A program made the translations under genes and the position numbers. DNA of 64,000 nucleotides, taken from assembly GCA_001986395.2 (NCBI GenBank), contig MQVO02000004.1:186001-250000 (forward strand), in the 5' to 3' direction. The notes under the pieces were generated by a model. That model saw nothing but the letters and a program-made list of their open reading frames with translations. It ran no database searches and was not told where the DNA came from. The stretch is from Irpex lacteus (Eukaryota; Basidiomycota; Agaricomycetes; Polyporales; Irpicaceae). Shown here piece after piece: positions 25,070 to 36,597 of this stretch. Numbering within the stretch: the first letter of the stretch is position 1; each line of letters begins with the position of its first letter.

Positions 25070-27066
25070 TCACTTCGCCTTCTTCCATGCGACGAACTCG
25101 TCGAGCATCGTTGGCCATGCCTGATACAAGGGGTACAGTCAGTTACTTACGTTCTGGGGAGTGTGATCGAATACGTACGCCATCCGCTTCGAAGTTCTCT
25201 AATGACGGTGAAACCGTTTGACAGAATTCCAGGACCTAGTTTCATGTACCGGTGAGTTCCAAAGTATCATAAACATTATAGGGAAAGTAAGACGGACCAT
25301 TTGCCAGAGATCCTTGTTCACGCCTTTATACGTTCCCTTTTCCTGCAGAATATGTCATCAGCCCGTGCTTGAGTCTATAAACGTGATGGATAACTTACAG
25401 CGATGAATTCAAGAATCTCCTGCATCAGCTCGTACTGCGGTACAAGAAGCACGGTCCAGAACGCCGACGCGACCTACAAGACATTCAACAACCCGTCAGT
25501 GAAGCTCACACGCCGAGTACATAACGCCAAACGCACCTCCATCTCGATGTTCCTCCCTTGCCTGTGCACATGATCCAAACCATTAGCTATGACGCACTAC
25601 ACCTCGCGAGACGCAGGGTATGACGTGACGTAAGACAAAGTACTCACGGAGGTTTTACGAGCATGAAGCAGAACAGGTAGAACTCGTTGAACGCCTTGGA
25701 TTTGTCTTTGGCGTACTGATAGTATCGCGTGCGGTTATATGGCTCTGCGGTTTTCTTCTTTGGGGCAGTAGCAGTGGTTGTTGGAGGTTTCAAGGCGGGT
25801 TTGTTGAGGATTAGGAGGTCGTGGAGGTCATGGAGGGCAATGGACAGGGCAGACAATGAGGATATTCTATGGGTAGACCGAGGGTTTAGTGAGTATCAAG
25901 AGACGTGGAGTGACGACTCACTGAAGTGCAGACGTCCCATTTTCCCATTCTGACTTTGTCACCTTCGCCATCTCGCTTGCCCTGAATTGCCATGCCATTA
26001 GCAGAGGCAGCGGGCCCTCCAGTGGTATATCCGCGTCCCCGCACAGCTTCTCCAACCCTGCAGGCCCGATCACCTCGGGATCATCCTCGTCCGCGTACTT
26101 TCCAAACAGCGCGTTCGCCTCGGCGGCACTGTACGGTTCTGGTTCAGATACACTAGTCTTGGCTGGTTTCACGGCTTTGGGTGGTTTGGCGGTCGAGACT
26201 ACGGAGGTATTGCTGGCGTTCGCGACATGAGGATGTGGCGCGTGTGCGATGTAGTCGTCATAGTGTGTGGTGGCAGTGTTCGGAGAGCAACAGAAGAGAG
26301 TCGTCAGTTTCATGAGGTAGCAGCGTGGCAGGACTCGAAAGGGTCAAGGGAAGGAGCACAGAAGACGAACAGAGCGACTCAAACGAGACAGCGCAGATCG
26401 TGTCGATCAACGACAACAAGGCCAGGGTATCGAGCGCGTATGTGCGCGAGGCCAGTGATCGTCGTGGGTCGTGAGAGAGAATGGTGGTATGGTGAGAGGA
26501 GGAAGAAAGAGAGTCACTCACGCAGAATTCCCGCTGCTACCGCCTCCCTCGGCACGAGTCTGTTAATAGCGCGCTCTTTCGATCAGTAAACATCCCTTAT
26601 TTGACAGTAGCCGAACGCGTAATGGCGCTTACAGGTTGGCTGTGAAAGACCGTGGCCAAGGCGCATAAATGTCAGACGGGGAACAAGGGATGAAGGAGAA
26701 GACGACGCACGACTTGGACGCAGTGCTCTTGGCGGTTGTCGCTTTTGTGGACTTGGCTGCCGCTTTCCTTGACCGCTTTGGTTTGGGGTCCTTGGGATTG
26801 GGTTTGAAGCGCATATAGTCAGCATAGAGGACAAGTGACATGCTGCGGACTACGCCACCTCTGTTGGGACGTCCTCGTCCATCGCTGGTGCCGTACTCGC
26901 TGTGTCCGATACAGCTGCATCTCCGTTGCGTGCAGAGCTACGAGTTGCACGCGTGCTTGTAGTAGTTGTGGCCGTTTCTGCAGCGGCGCGTTTTCGCTGT
27001 GAAGAGTCTTCAGAAGGATTCCTTCGTTATACTCAAGACGACTGTGCTACTCACCTTTGGAGGCAT
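25070..27066 (-). CDS. DCN1-like protein (cullin neddylation factor)
   Basis: Acts as a co-E3 that helps Ubc12 attach Nedd8 to cullins, which would activate SCF ligases. The potentiating-neddylation domain spans about 26160-25070. It starts near LFGKYADEDDPEVIGPAGLEKLC and ends in the diagnostic AWPTMLDEFVAWKK. The N-terminus is uncertain. I favour a four-codon first exon MPPK (27066-27055) joined to a basic, Ala/Thr-rich stretch RKRAAAETAT from 26996, with further small exons (KPKRSRKAAAK near 26775, then a Gly/Ser-rich piece near 26550) before the domain. The alternative is a start at the Met at 26313. No UBA domain is visible. The Lys/Arg-rich N-terminus may be a nuclear localisation signal. 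Confidence 0.75.
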
Positions 27067-27443
27067 CTTGAGGCCTTTCGTCGACACGTCGGACGGTGTG
27101 GACGCGTTAATTAAGGACGTGGTTGAGGAGCAAGCACTTAGACGCTGGGCCTGATCCGCCTGTCCGAGTTTTAGCAGAGGACAAAGCGCGATGGTGCAAA
27201 GGGGGAAGCGCTGTGTAGCCGTAGTAAAGTCGTCATCATCGACCTTTGGCTCGAGCTCGCTGTGTGTCGGTGCGCGTACGATGTCAACAGCTTCCGACCC
27301 GCGACGCGCATAGACGCCCTGCCTGTATCGGCGAAGGCTCCGGGTTTGGCTGCTTGCTTTCACCCACCACTGTCAAGTTGCTTTCTAAGCCATCTTCAAG
27401 TTCATCTCACACCTCCATACTCTAGAGTCTACAACCATTGACA
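27067..27443. other. Divergent promoter region
   Basis: About 380 bp between the probable start of the DCN1-like gene (minus) and the CIAO2-like gene (plus). It probably carries both promoters. Confidence 0.5.
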
Positions 27444-28136
27444 ATGGAGGTCTTCAATCCGAACCCAACGATCTTCGCTCCCACCAAATCTCGACATGCC
27501 CAATTCGCTAAACCTCATTCGCTCTGGCTGGACGACCCTGATCATGAGAATGACACAGACGAGGGCGATTCAGACGAGGTAGAGCAGATAGACCAGGATG
27601 AAATCTTTGGTATGTCTCCATCTTATATCGCACTTAGTTGGTTTGTCTCATATGGCGTAGAGCTCATCAGGTCAATATCCGATCCCGAGCATAGGAGCAT
27701 GACCCTTGAGCAACTCGCAGTCGTTTCAGCACCCCAAATAACTTTTGATTCGAAGGTCCATGACCGAGTAACCGTCGAGTTCACTCCGACAGTACCACAC
27801 TGTGGTATGAGTACCTTCATTGGTGAGTTTACTGCTCAAGCTGTGCCTCAATGCTGACTCATCGCACCTTGGCTGTAGGTCTGTCGATCCGTGTGCGTCT
27901 GCTCAGAAGTCTGCCGGATAGATACAAAATCGACATACGAGTGAAGCCAGGGTCGCATCAGAGTGAACATGCTCGTGAGTATGCACCCAAAATACATCCG
28001 CAGGATTATTGTCCTGACACTGTCTTTAGTGAACAAGCAGCTCAATGATAAGGAGCGAGTTGCCGCAGCTCTTGAGAACCCTGCTCTACTAGAGGTACTA
28101 GAGCAGTGTCTCTCGACCGCCGGCCGAAGCGCATAG
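27444..28136 (+). CDS. CIAO2/MIP18 family cytosolic Fe-S assembly protein
   Basis: Part of the targeting complex that delivers iron-sulfur clusters to cytosolic and nuclear proteins such as DNA polymerases and helicases. Exons 27444-27609, 27661-27822, 27879-27974 and 28030-28136 sum to 177 codons (176 aa). The family core is plain: [18 protein letters not shown], then [19 protein letters not shown] with the conserved reactive Cys of PHCGM, then [19 protein letters not shown] and the C-terminal [18 protein letters not shown] block. The N-terminal 55 residues are acidic and variable, as in other fungi. Length and exon phases are normal. Confidence 0.92.
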
Positions 28137-28700
28137 CTTAAGAGCTCAAGAAATTCATGGAGAAAACGTTTATGTAGTATGTCGTCCAGCCGCTGTCCAT
28201 TGCACACGATACTGAAGCCAGCCCAAAGTAACTTTTTGTAGCGATAGCATGATATCAGGTAGACTGTTCGACGAATGTAATCGTCATTCAACGTATCCAA
28301 AATGGTGTGTACTACGTACATCAGACATAGACATGTGAACGAAGGTGAGGTATAGCGTGCATGAGAGGGAGAGTGAGGCATAGGGAAGCAGAAATAGAAG
28401 GAGCGATATGGATGAGAATACGGGAATATGGTATGTAAAAGCTATGGCTACAATGTGGGGATACGATGTGCGGTCTAATGAGAGATGTTGCTACAGATGT
28501 GTGTGATAGCGATGAGGAAGAGGCCTGGGTGCAAATGAGAACCAAAGAAGCGAAAATGAGAAGACGAATGTGCAATGCGAAGAGTGCGATGGCGTGCCAT
28601 GACGGAGATGATGCGATGCGCGGAGAAAACGAAGAAATGACGAAGAGGGAAGGACGAAGATCAAACAAAGGATCACAGAGAATCTCTGGGCTTCCTTGGC
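28137..28700. other. Convergent intergenic region
   Basis: Lies between the 3' ends of the CIAO2-like gene (plus) and the DUF7330 gene (minus). Nothing recognised. Confidence 0.5.
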
Positions 28701-29610
28701 TCAATCCTCGAGCAAGAAGTCCCAATCAATGGCGACCTCGGGGCTCCTCTTCGTGCACCACCCGAACCCAAACATCCGCTTACACGCCTCCCTCGCCCTC
28801 ATCTCCGGCTCACCACGATGTATATCCCACATCCTGAACGTCACCTGCCCCGCCGTGTGAATCACGACCTCGTCCTCCTCCATCGCCCCCAGACCCAACC
28901 CATGATGCAGCTTCTCCCTCGAATACTGCGAGTCGTAATCGGAATCCGCGTCGCTGGTGCTATTGGCGATGTAGATGTCCGAGTAGGCGTACATGTCGTT
29001 GGGAGAGACGACGGATGGACGGCGGGATTGGCCGTTGCTGTGGGTGAGCTGGACGTTCTGCATGATGCGGTTCGTGAAGCCCGCGGAGAAGCTGACGCGT
29101 TTGCAGTGGGATGAGCGGTGGATGTGGCCGCGGAAGTCCGAGGGGAGCCAGACGGTAATGTCGGCGTTCGAAGAAGAGTGGACCTCTAATGAGAACTTCG
29201 TGGAACGTGCTGTCGTGAAATTGCGGCACTGGAGGGAGGATAGTGAGTATTCTGGAAATGAGAGAGCAGAGATATGAGACTTACGACTTTAACTTTGATA
29301 GGCTCGCCGCTGTCGTTACCGACATACATTGCCATTCGGTGGTTGAGTGGCTGGTTGCGTGCCCGAAAGTGGGGCAACACCAGGGAGACGTCGATCGGAC
29401 GTCTCTCTGTCTCGAGCACAAAGTCATGCATGCTATGGGAGGAGGCTCCCCTGTATTTCACTCTATGTGATCCATTAGGAAGCTCGAATAGGCTATCGAC
29501 ACTGGTAGGCGAATGTGGCATTTCCTGTACGGGTGCATAAATGGTTAGTCACCTATATGATCTGCTGTTGGATGATCGCGACTTACGAGTGGTATGTAGG
29601 AATGCGACAT
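28701..29610 (-). CDS. DUF7330-type protein of unknown function
   Basis: Exons 29610-29587 (8 codons), 29524-29285 and 29228-28701 sum to 264 codons (263 aa). The layout resembles basidiomycete DUF7330 proteins: an extended beta-strand-rich segment with LEVHSSSNADITVWLPSDF, then RGHIHRSS and FSAGFTNRIM. A Ser/Asp-rich insert (about residues 170-195) and an acidic MEEDE stretch follow. No signal peptide or membrane helix is seen. The molecular role of the family is not known to me. The assignment rests on the LPSDFRG-type motif and overall organisation, without a search. Confidence 0.65.
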
Positions 29611-32538
29611 GATGATAGCGATGCAGAACAGGGTCTATATAACTGAACAGAAACCGAGGAACCTATCCAAATACCACTAGCCTGAGCGGCCAGGAAGAAT
29701 AGTGTTGGAGGGAGCGGGCCGGCGAGGCGGGGAGGGAGTGGGTTTGGGTGGAAAGTACGAAAAGCGGGGGGCAGAGCATCAAGCGAACTTGACATATATA
29801 CGCAACAGGCCCAGAAGTGCGTGAAAGATGCATTGTCCAGAAAAGGCAAGAGAAAACAACACATCCCAAAAGGGGTAGTAAGGCTGGCAGAACAATAACG
29901 TTAGGTGCACATTTTCTCCGCAAGGAAAAACCGCACGAATCGCACCTACCTGCCGCGTACCTCGTGTTCGCGCAACGCGGTATACAGCACCCCCTCCTCC
30001 TCGGGTTTGCGAGTGGCACAGCAGGAGAGATGCATGCAAGAAAGAAAGCAGAAGTGCAGTGACGGAACATGTCAGAGCGCCATCAAAGCGCGACCGTAGC
30101 CTCGGCGCCTAGATCATCTCGGTGTGGAAAACGCAGAATACTCGTATCCGGTATCGTTCCCACTCACGCCGATGCCATGCTATGCCGCCTCCTATGCAGT
30201 CTGTATCCCTCTCACCCCCGCCCGACTGCGACTCGCCCAGCTTAGATAACACGAGCGTTGCCACGCATTTCCGCTGTCTCAAGACCACTCACTCAGGCTA
30301 GCGGTGTCACATTGTTCGGTCGCGTGGCCCTTTCTCTCCGTAACAGTCACAAGAGGTACGCACACCCTAACATCTCCACATCCGTTCATTCTTGCTGAAG
30401 GTACTCCGTATACAGGAATACAGTAGGATGTATAAGCGGCGGGCGATTGACACTACATTCCTACAGTGAGCTGCAGTTTACCGCGCGCTGCGGTCCTTGT
30501 AAAGCTTTGTCCGTCAATGCACCGGCCCGAAAAGGCAAGCAAAGTTTTTGAAGGTAAAGCCCTAATCCGGGCATTGACGTCCTTGACAATGTTGCGAGGA
30601 CCGGCCATCGAAAGGCTAACGGCAGCTTTTGTAGTCGCATTGACTGGGGACTTGTTCAGGACAGTTCTTTGTGTCCGGCAGTTGTGATCAAGGCCCGCCG
30701 CATCATTGTAATTTGGTGCTCCATTGCTGCCCAGTGCCAACGGCCACACGATACGGACGGAGCTTCAAGCTTCAAATACGAGGGGACGAGCAGTAGCAAC
30801 GGCGTGTTGGTATGTCACTACGTACATGTGTGGCCTTACAACTTGACATCGCCTTCTTCTGATCACTTGCTGGAGAAAATATCATGTGAATGTACGTATT
30901 GACAACCTTAATGAGAGCGGAAAGTTGCTCACTTACCGTTCTCAGTGCCTCGATAATGAAACGCGTCATCTTCACAGGTACCCATAGTTCAACAGTGTTG
31001 ATCGTTATGAATTACAAGCCGTCGAACAGACCAAAAAGAGTTCTGTTCGGCGGCGCACAGATGTCATCACGTCCTCTAGCAGGCCAAGGCTCACAACGGG
31101 TACATGGGGAATCACGCTCCCTTGAAACCGCCATCCTCCGGCCACAGCCCCTGTGAGAGTAATCTTATCGCTGGCCCGTAACTCTTCGTCTCGGCACTGA
31201 TTTATCTGTTGACATGTACAGATCCTTCTAGACCACCGTGAGTAGGTACTGGCTAGGGAAGCGACTGCTACACACAGGTATCTCTCTGTGTAGGTGTTAG
31301 CGTTTCCCCGTCCTAGTGCTCAGCGCTCAGGTTTGTTACCACGGCACGACCGAATGGCCACACGAGATAAAACGTCCCTGTTGCCCGTTACCCGGATTTC
31401 AATTCCGTATAATGATATTACTAGGCACATTATGCTGATGACGCACCCCATCTCAGAACTGACGGGTTTTGATAGGCCATCATACAGATCCGAACACCCA
31501 TGTTGTCAATTACATTCAAGAACGTCTGCAAAAACAAGTGCTATGAACACGCTGTCACCCGCAACACGCCAAAGAAGGGCCGCTCGTGACATATACTCTC
31601 AGGCGGACTTTACTGCTGAGACTGTGTTCTGCGTATACGGGTGCGCATTTCCTTGTTTTCGAATGGATGATGTTGTACAATGGCTCATGTATGGCATAGT
31701 TATACGTTTCAGGGGCACCGGCCATACACCAAGCTGGATTTCCTTATCTTGGCTACCACAAGCCGGTGAACTATGATCAATCTTCATGAGAGCGGAGACC
31801 GCGAACCATGGATAGGGTAGAGTGTACCATTCTGATGTATGTGGCCACACACAGGCTGGTATCAAACCCTTTCCGCTAATGAATGGTTCTGAAAGCGCTG
31901 CACGACAGAATTCCATAACTCGCGGGTAAGTACGGTGGAAAAGACAGCCTGTGTATGGTATTCCGCCCACAGAGGACGCACTGACCGCCGTGCTTGGTCA
32001 GTTAGCTGTTCGGAATACAACCCAACGCATGTTAGAGATGCTGTTTCAGCAGGTAGAAGCAAGATAGAAGGGGCCAGGAAAACAAGGGCAGCGCCAGCTT
32101 TCTATGGCGTTCCGCCCGACGACAATTGCTGAAGTACTTCCGGTGTAGGCAGGTTGGACTCGAAGAAAGATCTTTTAGCTCCAAAGGCAACAAACGGCCC
32201 AATGAACATCAACGTTTGCTCGAATCCGGCACCCCCAGGTACAGCTCTAGCTTACTTCTGGCCGACTGCTCAGGTCAGTCTCAGTGCCTGTACAGAAGTC
32301 CAGTCGCTCAGGGTTCTATTCTGAGAACCGTGTCGGGATTCATTATACTCGAGGTATGATAATCATCCACATCTGTTGCATTTTCAAAGATAACAGCGCG
32401 ACGAAGCTATCCAGCCGCTCTGTAACAGATTTCGTCGATGTCTTCCAAATTGAGGCACAGCTTTGCTTGTACAAGATGTTATATTTACACGATAGATATA
32501 CATGCTTGATTCATGACGCAGTGCTCGGTAATACGCGG
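29611..32538. other. 2.9-kb region without a recognisable gene
   Basis: The largest gene-poor block that is not retrotransposon-related. Frames of 90-160 codons exist on both strands (for example 31294-31776 plus, 31599-31970 minus) but overlap each other in antisense, lack domain features and lack plausible splicing. It may hold long UTRs, a non-coding RNA or an eroded element. Nothing specific can be supported. Confidence 0.4.
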
Positions 32539-34426
32539 CTATTGTGCTGCAGAGGCGGGAGCGGAGGTGGCCACAGGTTTCCCGAATGTCGGCTCGATCT
32601 TGCGGTTAGGATCCATAAACGCACGTACGGTCTCATCGGTGACCTTCGCCTTTGCCTATCACGCCGACACACCCACCGTCATCAGTAAAACATACCCGCT
32701 AAAATCGGACGGATAGACAAAAGGGTACAAGGAAACAGCGACTCACATCCTGGAAATTCTTGACGAAAGCCTGCAGGACTTCGATACACTTCTTTTTAAG
32801 TTGACCCGTGAGCAACCGGCCTGCTCGGTATTCCTGTTCAAAAACAAACACGATATGTAAGCCTTCAACTCCGCGCAGCACAGCCATCCCGCCAGAAGGG
32901 AAAAACGCGAACGCGAAACGCAAGACACATACCTCGCCCATCTTCGCCCATTCCTCGTCGTCGTCAAGGAAGAAGCCGAGATACTGGTATGCCACGTCCA
33001 CGTCAGGGTTCCCGCCCAGCTGTCTATGCAGCTCTTCCGTCTCCTGCCCGCCAGAGAACCCATGCTTGTTGATCTTGTTCTTGATCTGGTTCGGTGTGTC
33101 GGACATGTATATACTTGAGTTCAAGTCCGACGCGCTCATCTTGGTCTGTGGGCCTTGCAATGCCGGGAAGAACTTGGAGTGGATGAGAGAGGGTTTCGGG
33201 TATTTGAGTTTGACGGCAACATCTCGCGTCAGACGGAAGTATGGGTCCTGATCAATGGCACAGGGAATGAGGCAAGGGATGTCGGTGCGTGTACCAAAGA
33301 TATTTGGGAAGGAGTTAGAGAAGGATGGGGCTGCTTGAATAGAGCAGAAGTGAATCTTGCCGATGTTGTCGCTGAGGATATAGGTGAGGTTCGTATGGAA
33401 GTCGCTGGGATAGATTTACTCACGAGTCGTTGAAACCGAACGTAGCCTTTGCTTGGTTGATTGTGATTTGTCGAGAGATCTTTGAGACATTGCGGTAGAA
33501 TGCTCCTCCAACGTAGTCGTAGTCGCTGAAGATGAAGGTCTTCTCCAGGTTGAAACCACAGGCTATGATATCGCGTGCGTTTCTGAACGCAAAGTCATAC
33601 GTCTGCTCAACCTTTAGCTCGTGCTTGAACAAGAACTTCTCGTCGTCTACAAAACGTATGAGTCCGTCTACTCTCAAAGCTTGTTATGCAAGACTTGCCA
33701 GTGAGCTGGATGACCAACGGTACATCGAAGGCTTCCTGCAACCATCTACACTAGCCGTTAGAGTAACCTTGGCTACGTTGTATCAAGGGGACGTACTTTG
33801 TAAACGTGAACGGAATCATATGTCCCAGATGCATACTATCACTACTCGGCCCTCGTCCAGTGTACAGGAAGAACGGCTTTCCCTGCTCATATCTGTCAAG
33901 AATCTTGTCGAACTCTCTATATACAAGAGGACCATCAGCACCAAAAAAAGTAGTCTATATTGTTATATCTGACTCACCGATGTGAGAAGAACGTCCCTCT
34001 CCTCAAAAGCACATGAGGTCTCTTCCCCGTCAACCTCTCAAATCGATCCAGTACAGCTTGATCAATCCTCTTCGTACCAAACTGTTCAACGAGCTTGTCA
34101 TAGTCGATTGCCAATTGCTTTCCGTCTGCTGAGACGGATCCTTGTACATCCCAGGGTGTAACGACCTGCCCGTGTGCCGGCTCGTCCGCTGGCTTGATAG
34201 CAGGTGCCGCACCTGAAGAGCTGTCTGCTTGCACAGTTGGCTTTTCTGATTCTGGTACAGATCTGACTTCAAGTCAATATCGTATATATAAGCTCTGAGG
34301 TCTCAAAGCCACTCACGTCTCCAGGGATGCTTTCGCGATCGACTCTGTTACGCTTGCGATTGACACAGGAGCAGTCGGGTCAACAGAGAGCTCATCAGGA
34401 GCACCAAGGGGAGGTACGGCAGCCAT
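32539..34426 (-). CDS. Tryptophanyl-tRNA synthetase, cytosolic
   Basis: Charges tRNA-Trp. It is a class I synthetase of the eukaryotic cytosolic type. The HIGH-equivalent is the HLGH of [15 protein letters not shown] (near 33830), and KMSAS is present near 33130. The block [20 protein letters not shown] and the segment [12 protein letters not shown] are typical of cytosolic TrpRS. The N-terminus ([13 protein letters not shown], 34426) leads into an Ala/Pro-rich linker and then [11 protein letters not shown], the usual start of the catalytic part. The second exon is entered at the acceptor 'gaagtcag', which keeps the frame. The last exon ends in an Ala/Ser-rich tail with the stop at 32539. There are about eight exons and no defect was seen. 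Confidence 0.92.
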
Positions 34427-34991
34427 AGTGGTGGTCGTTGTAGATAAAGAGGGTCTGACTCGGAGTCACTGCGACGAGTGCGGATACACACCGAGATAAT
34501 TCCCTAATGATAATTTTGCGATTCGAGTTATCAGCGGCGCTTGTCTACTGATCGAACTTGTTCTGCAACCACCATCACTTGCTATGGCCAGCTAAGTGCT
34601 TGAATAACGAGCGATATATATTGGGGTAGGCCGAATCACTATATTGAACAGACTATCTTCCTGTGATGTGGCTTGCCAGCTCAAGTGCGTACATCTGTGC
34701 ACACGACGTTGAGCCCACTCGTAAAGTCATAAACGGTTCTACATCACCTACTTGGCTTCCTGTATTCACACTGTAAAAGTATCTCTGGCATACATATAAC
34801 GACCAGAATTTTCTAGTTCACGCACGGACATGCTAACATCACAACCACAATGTACGAGGCAATAGCGATACAATGCATTAGGGTATATTTCCGTTTACTA
34901 CGCTACAAATTCCAGTTTCTTCCAATTGTTGACTTCATTCTTCCTGATCCTCCAAACAGCTACAGCGACGTCGCATAGGCTGTTCGCCGCT
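34427..34991. other. Intergenic region
   Basis: Lies between the TrpRS start and the Hsp20 stop, both on the minus strand. It presumably holds the TrpRS promoter. No gene seen. Confidence 0.5.
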
Positions 34992-35597
34992 CTACGCAAT
35001 GGCAATCTTCTTCGGAGCCTGCTCAGGGCTCGACTTGGGGAACGTCACAGTCAACACCCCATTCTCCATCGACGCCTTGATCTCCTCAGCCTACAAAAAC
35101 ACCCTAGTCAGCACAACCTTCATCTAACATCAGTTACAGTGCAAAACCTACCTTGATACCCTGAGGCAGCGGCACGCTCCGCGAGAACTTGCCATACCGT
35201 CTCTCCCTCACCGCGTACCCATTCTCGTCTCTCTCAGAAGACACCTTCGACTCCCCAGAGACGGTCAAAACATTATTGTGCACGTCGATGTTGACGTCGT
35301 CTTTGGAGAGGCCGGGGAGCTCGAAGGTGGTTGTGACGGTGTTCGTTTGGGAGTCTTCGTGTACGTCGATCCTACATAACAGACCGCGATCAGTACTACT
35401 GAACAAGAGAATATGAGTGGTAATGATGAAACTTACTTGGGACGGAAGAGACCCGAGCTGGCAGTCTGCCGAGTCTGGAGCTGGCCGTTGGAGGTGTTAG
35501 CAGCTCCTTGCTGGCGGGAGGCGAACGCTTCGTCGAAGAGGCGGTCAAAGTCGGTGAGAGTGAAGAAGGGCTCGGAGAAGTAGTAGGAGAGAGCCAT
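34992..35597 (-). CDS. Small heat shock protein, Hsp20 family
   Basis: An ATP-independent holdase chaperone. Exons 35597-35437, 35371-35152 and 35090-34992 sum to 160 codons (159 aa). The order is a variable N-terminus (MALSYYFSEP, with Gln/Thr-rich middle), an alpha-crystallin domain from about residue 54 (IDVHEDSQTNTVTTTFELPG, then GKFSRSVPLP), and a C-terminal ENGVLTVTFPK followed by an Ile-Ala-Ile anchor at residues 156-158, the IxI motif used for oligomer assembly. A TATAAAAA box and heat-shock-element-like repeats lie upstream, so heat induction through Hsf1 is likely. Confidence 0.93.
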
Positions 35598-35714
35598 CGT
35601 TATCGAGTAGTAGTAGTAGCGAGTTTAAGTGAGTCTGAGTAGAGGGGGATTTGAGTAGTAGTTGTCGAGTGTTGTGTTCGTTGTTCAGTGAGGAGGAACA
35701 GGCCATCGACAGCC

Positions 35715-35722
35715 TTTTTATA
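35715..35722 (-). promoter_or_regulatory. TATA box of the Hsp20 gene
   Basis: Reads TATAAAAA on the minus strand, about 120 bp upstream of the Hsp20 ATG. The spacing leaves room for a 5' UTR of roughly 80-90 nt. Confidence 0.6.
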
Positions 35723-35868
35723 CCTTGTCCTCCTCTACCCCGCGAAAGCCATACCGCAGTACGAGAAACGTCTAGTACAGCAGTGACGACAACTCTAACG
35801 CGTCGTTGACGCATTGCCTCATGACACCCCTCTCCGGGACTTTGGCGAACCCGCCATCGAAAGGGCCC

Positions 35869-35982
35869 GAAAATTCGGATGCAAGGTTCGAAGGTCTCGA
35901 CCCGACCAAGGCTTCCGATATAGTAACTTTGGATTGCCCCTTGCGGAAGGCGTTCGCTCTGCTCGACGTTGCGCGAAGTTTC
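35869..35982 (-). promoter_or_regulatory. Heat-shock-element-like repeats
   Basis: Two GAAnnTTC units are visible: GAAAATTC at 35869-35876 and GAAGTTTC at 35975-35982, with a TTCGAA between them near 35888. They lie about 270-385 bp upstream of the Hsp20 ATG. Inverted nGAAn units are the binding pattern of Hsf1. Confidence 0.45.
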
Positions 35983-36597
35983 GATGACGCCACAAAGCTG
36001 CCAGCCAAATAACCGTCAACATCATGTCATCAAGCGCCTGCTGGCCACACAGTGAACGTTCGCGAAAACAAGGTCGTATCTCACAATCGATCACACCAGA
36101 CAGAAGTTGGATGGCTAGTAAAATACATTGATACACCGACACCGAATAATGACACAAAACCAGAAACGAGAAGAGACACTAATAAGATGAACTACCATAC
36201 TACGTTGTACTATATTTTAATAACGATTCACGAAAAACCCCACAAACCACACTCGAACTCGACGACGACCGCATACGCAAAAAAAGAACGGTATTTGAAG
36301 TGAATGTATATCGGTTGGCTTGTAGAAGAAAAGAGTTCGTCGCGTCGAGGTATGAAGGTATGTGTATGTGAGAGTGTGGAGGGAATGGGGGATGTGAATT
36401 AGCGAAGGGGAGTGGAGGAGAAACATCGCCCGTGCACTACGTCCGCTCCTCGTCCGAAGAACCCCTTCTTCACGTTTTCTACTAAGCATTGTATGTTGTT
36501 CGTGTGTATGATATGATACGCGGTATAAAGGCACGAATCACGAATCTTGAACACTCGCGTCGCCAAGGACTGCGAGCGTAGAGGGGAGAGGAGCCGA

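Larger units (their letters stand above)
35598..36597. other. Intergenic, Hsp20 promoter and TBP 3' side
   Basis: No gene seen. It contains the Hsp20 TATA box and heat-shock-like elements. The part near 36100-36540 is probably the 3' UTR side of the TATA-binding protein gene. Confidence 0.5.

Noticed and set aside
28466..28837. 123-codon frame on the plus strand
   Set aside because: It overlaps the C-terminal exon of the DUF7330 gene in antisense and has no features of its own.
31294..31970. Overlapping frames of 160 (plus) and 123 (minus) codons
   Set aside because: They are mutually antisense, without motifs, and typical of chance frames.
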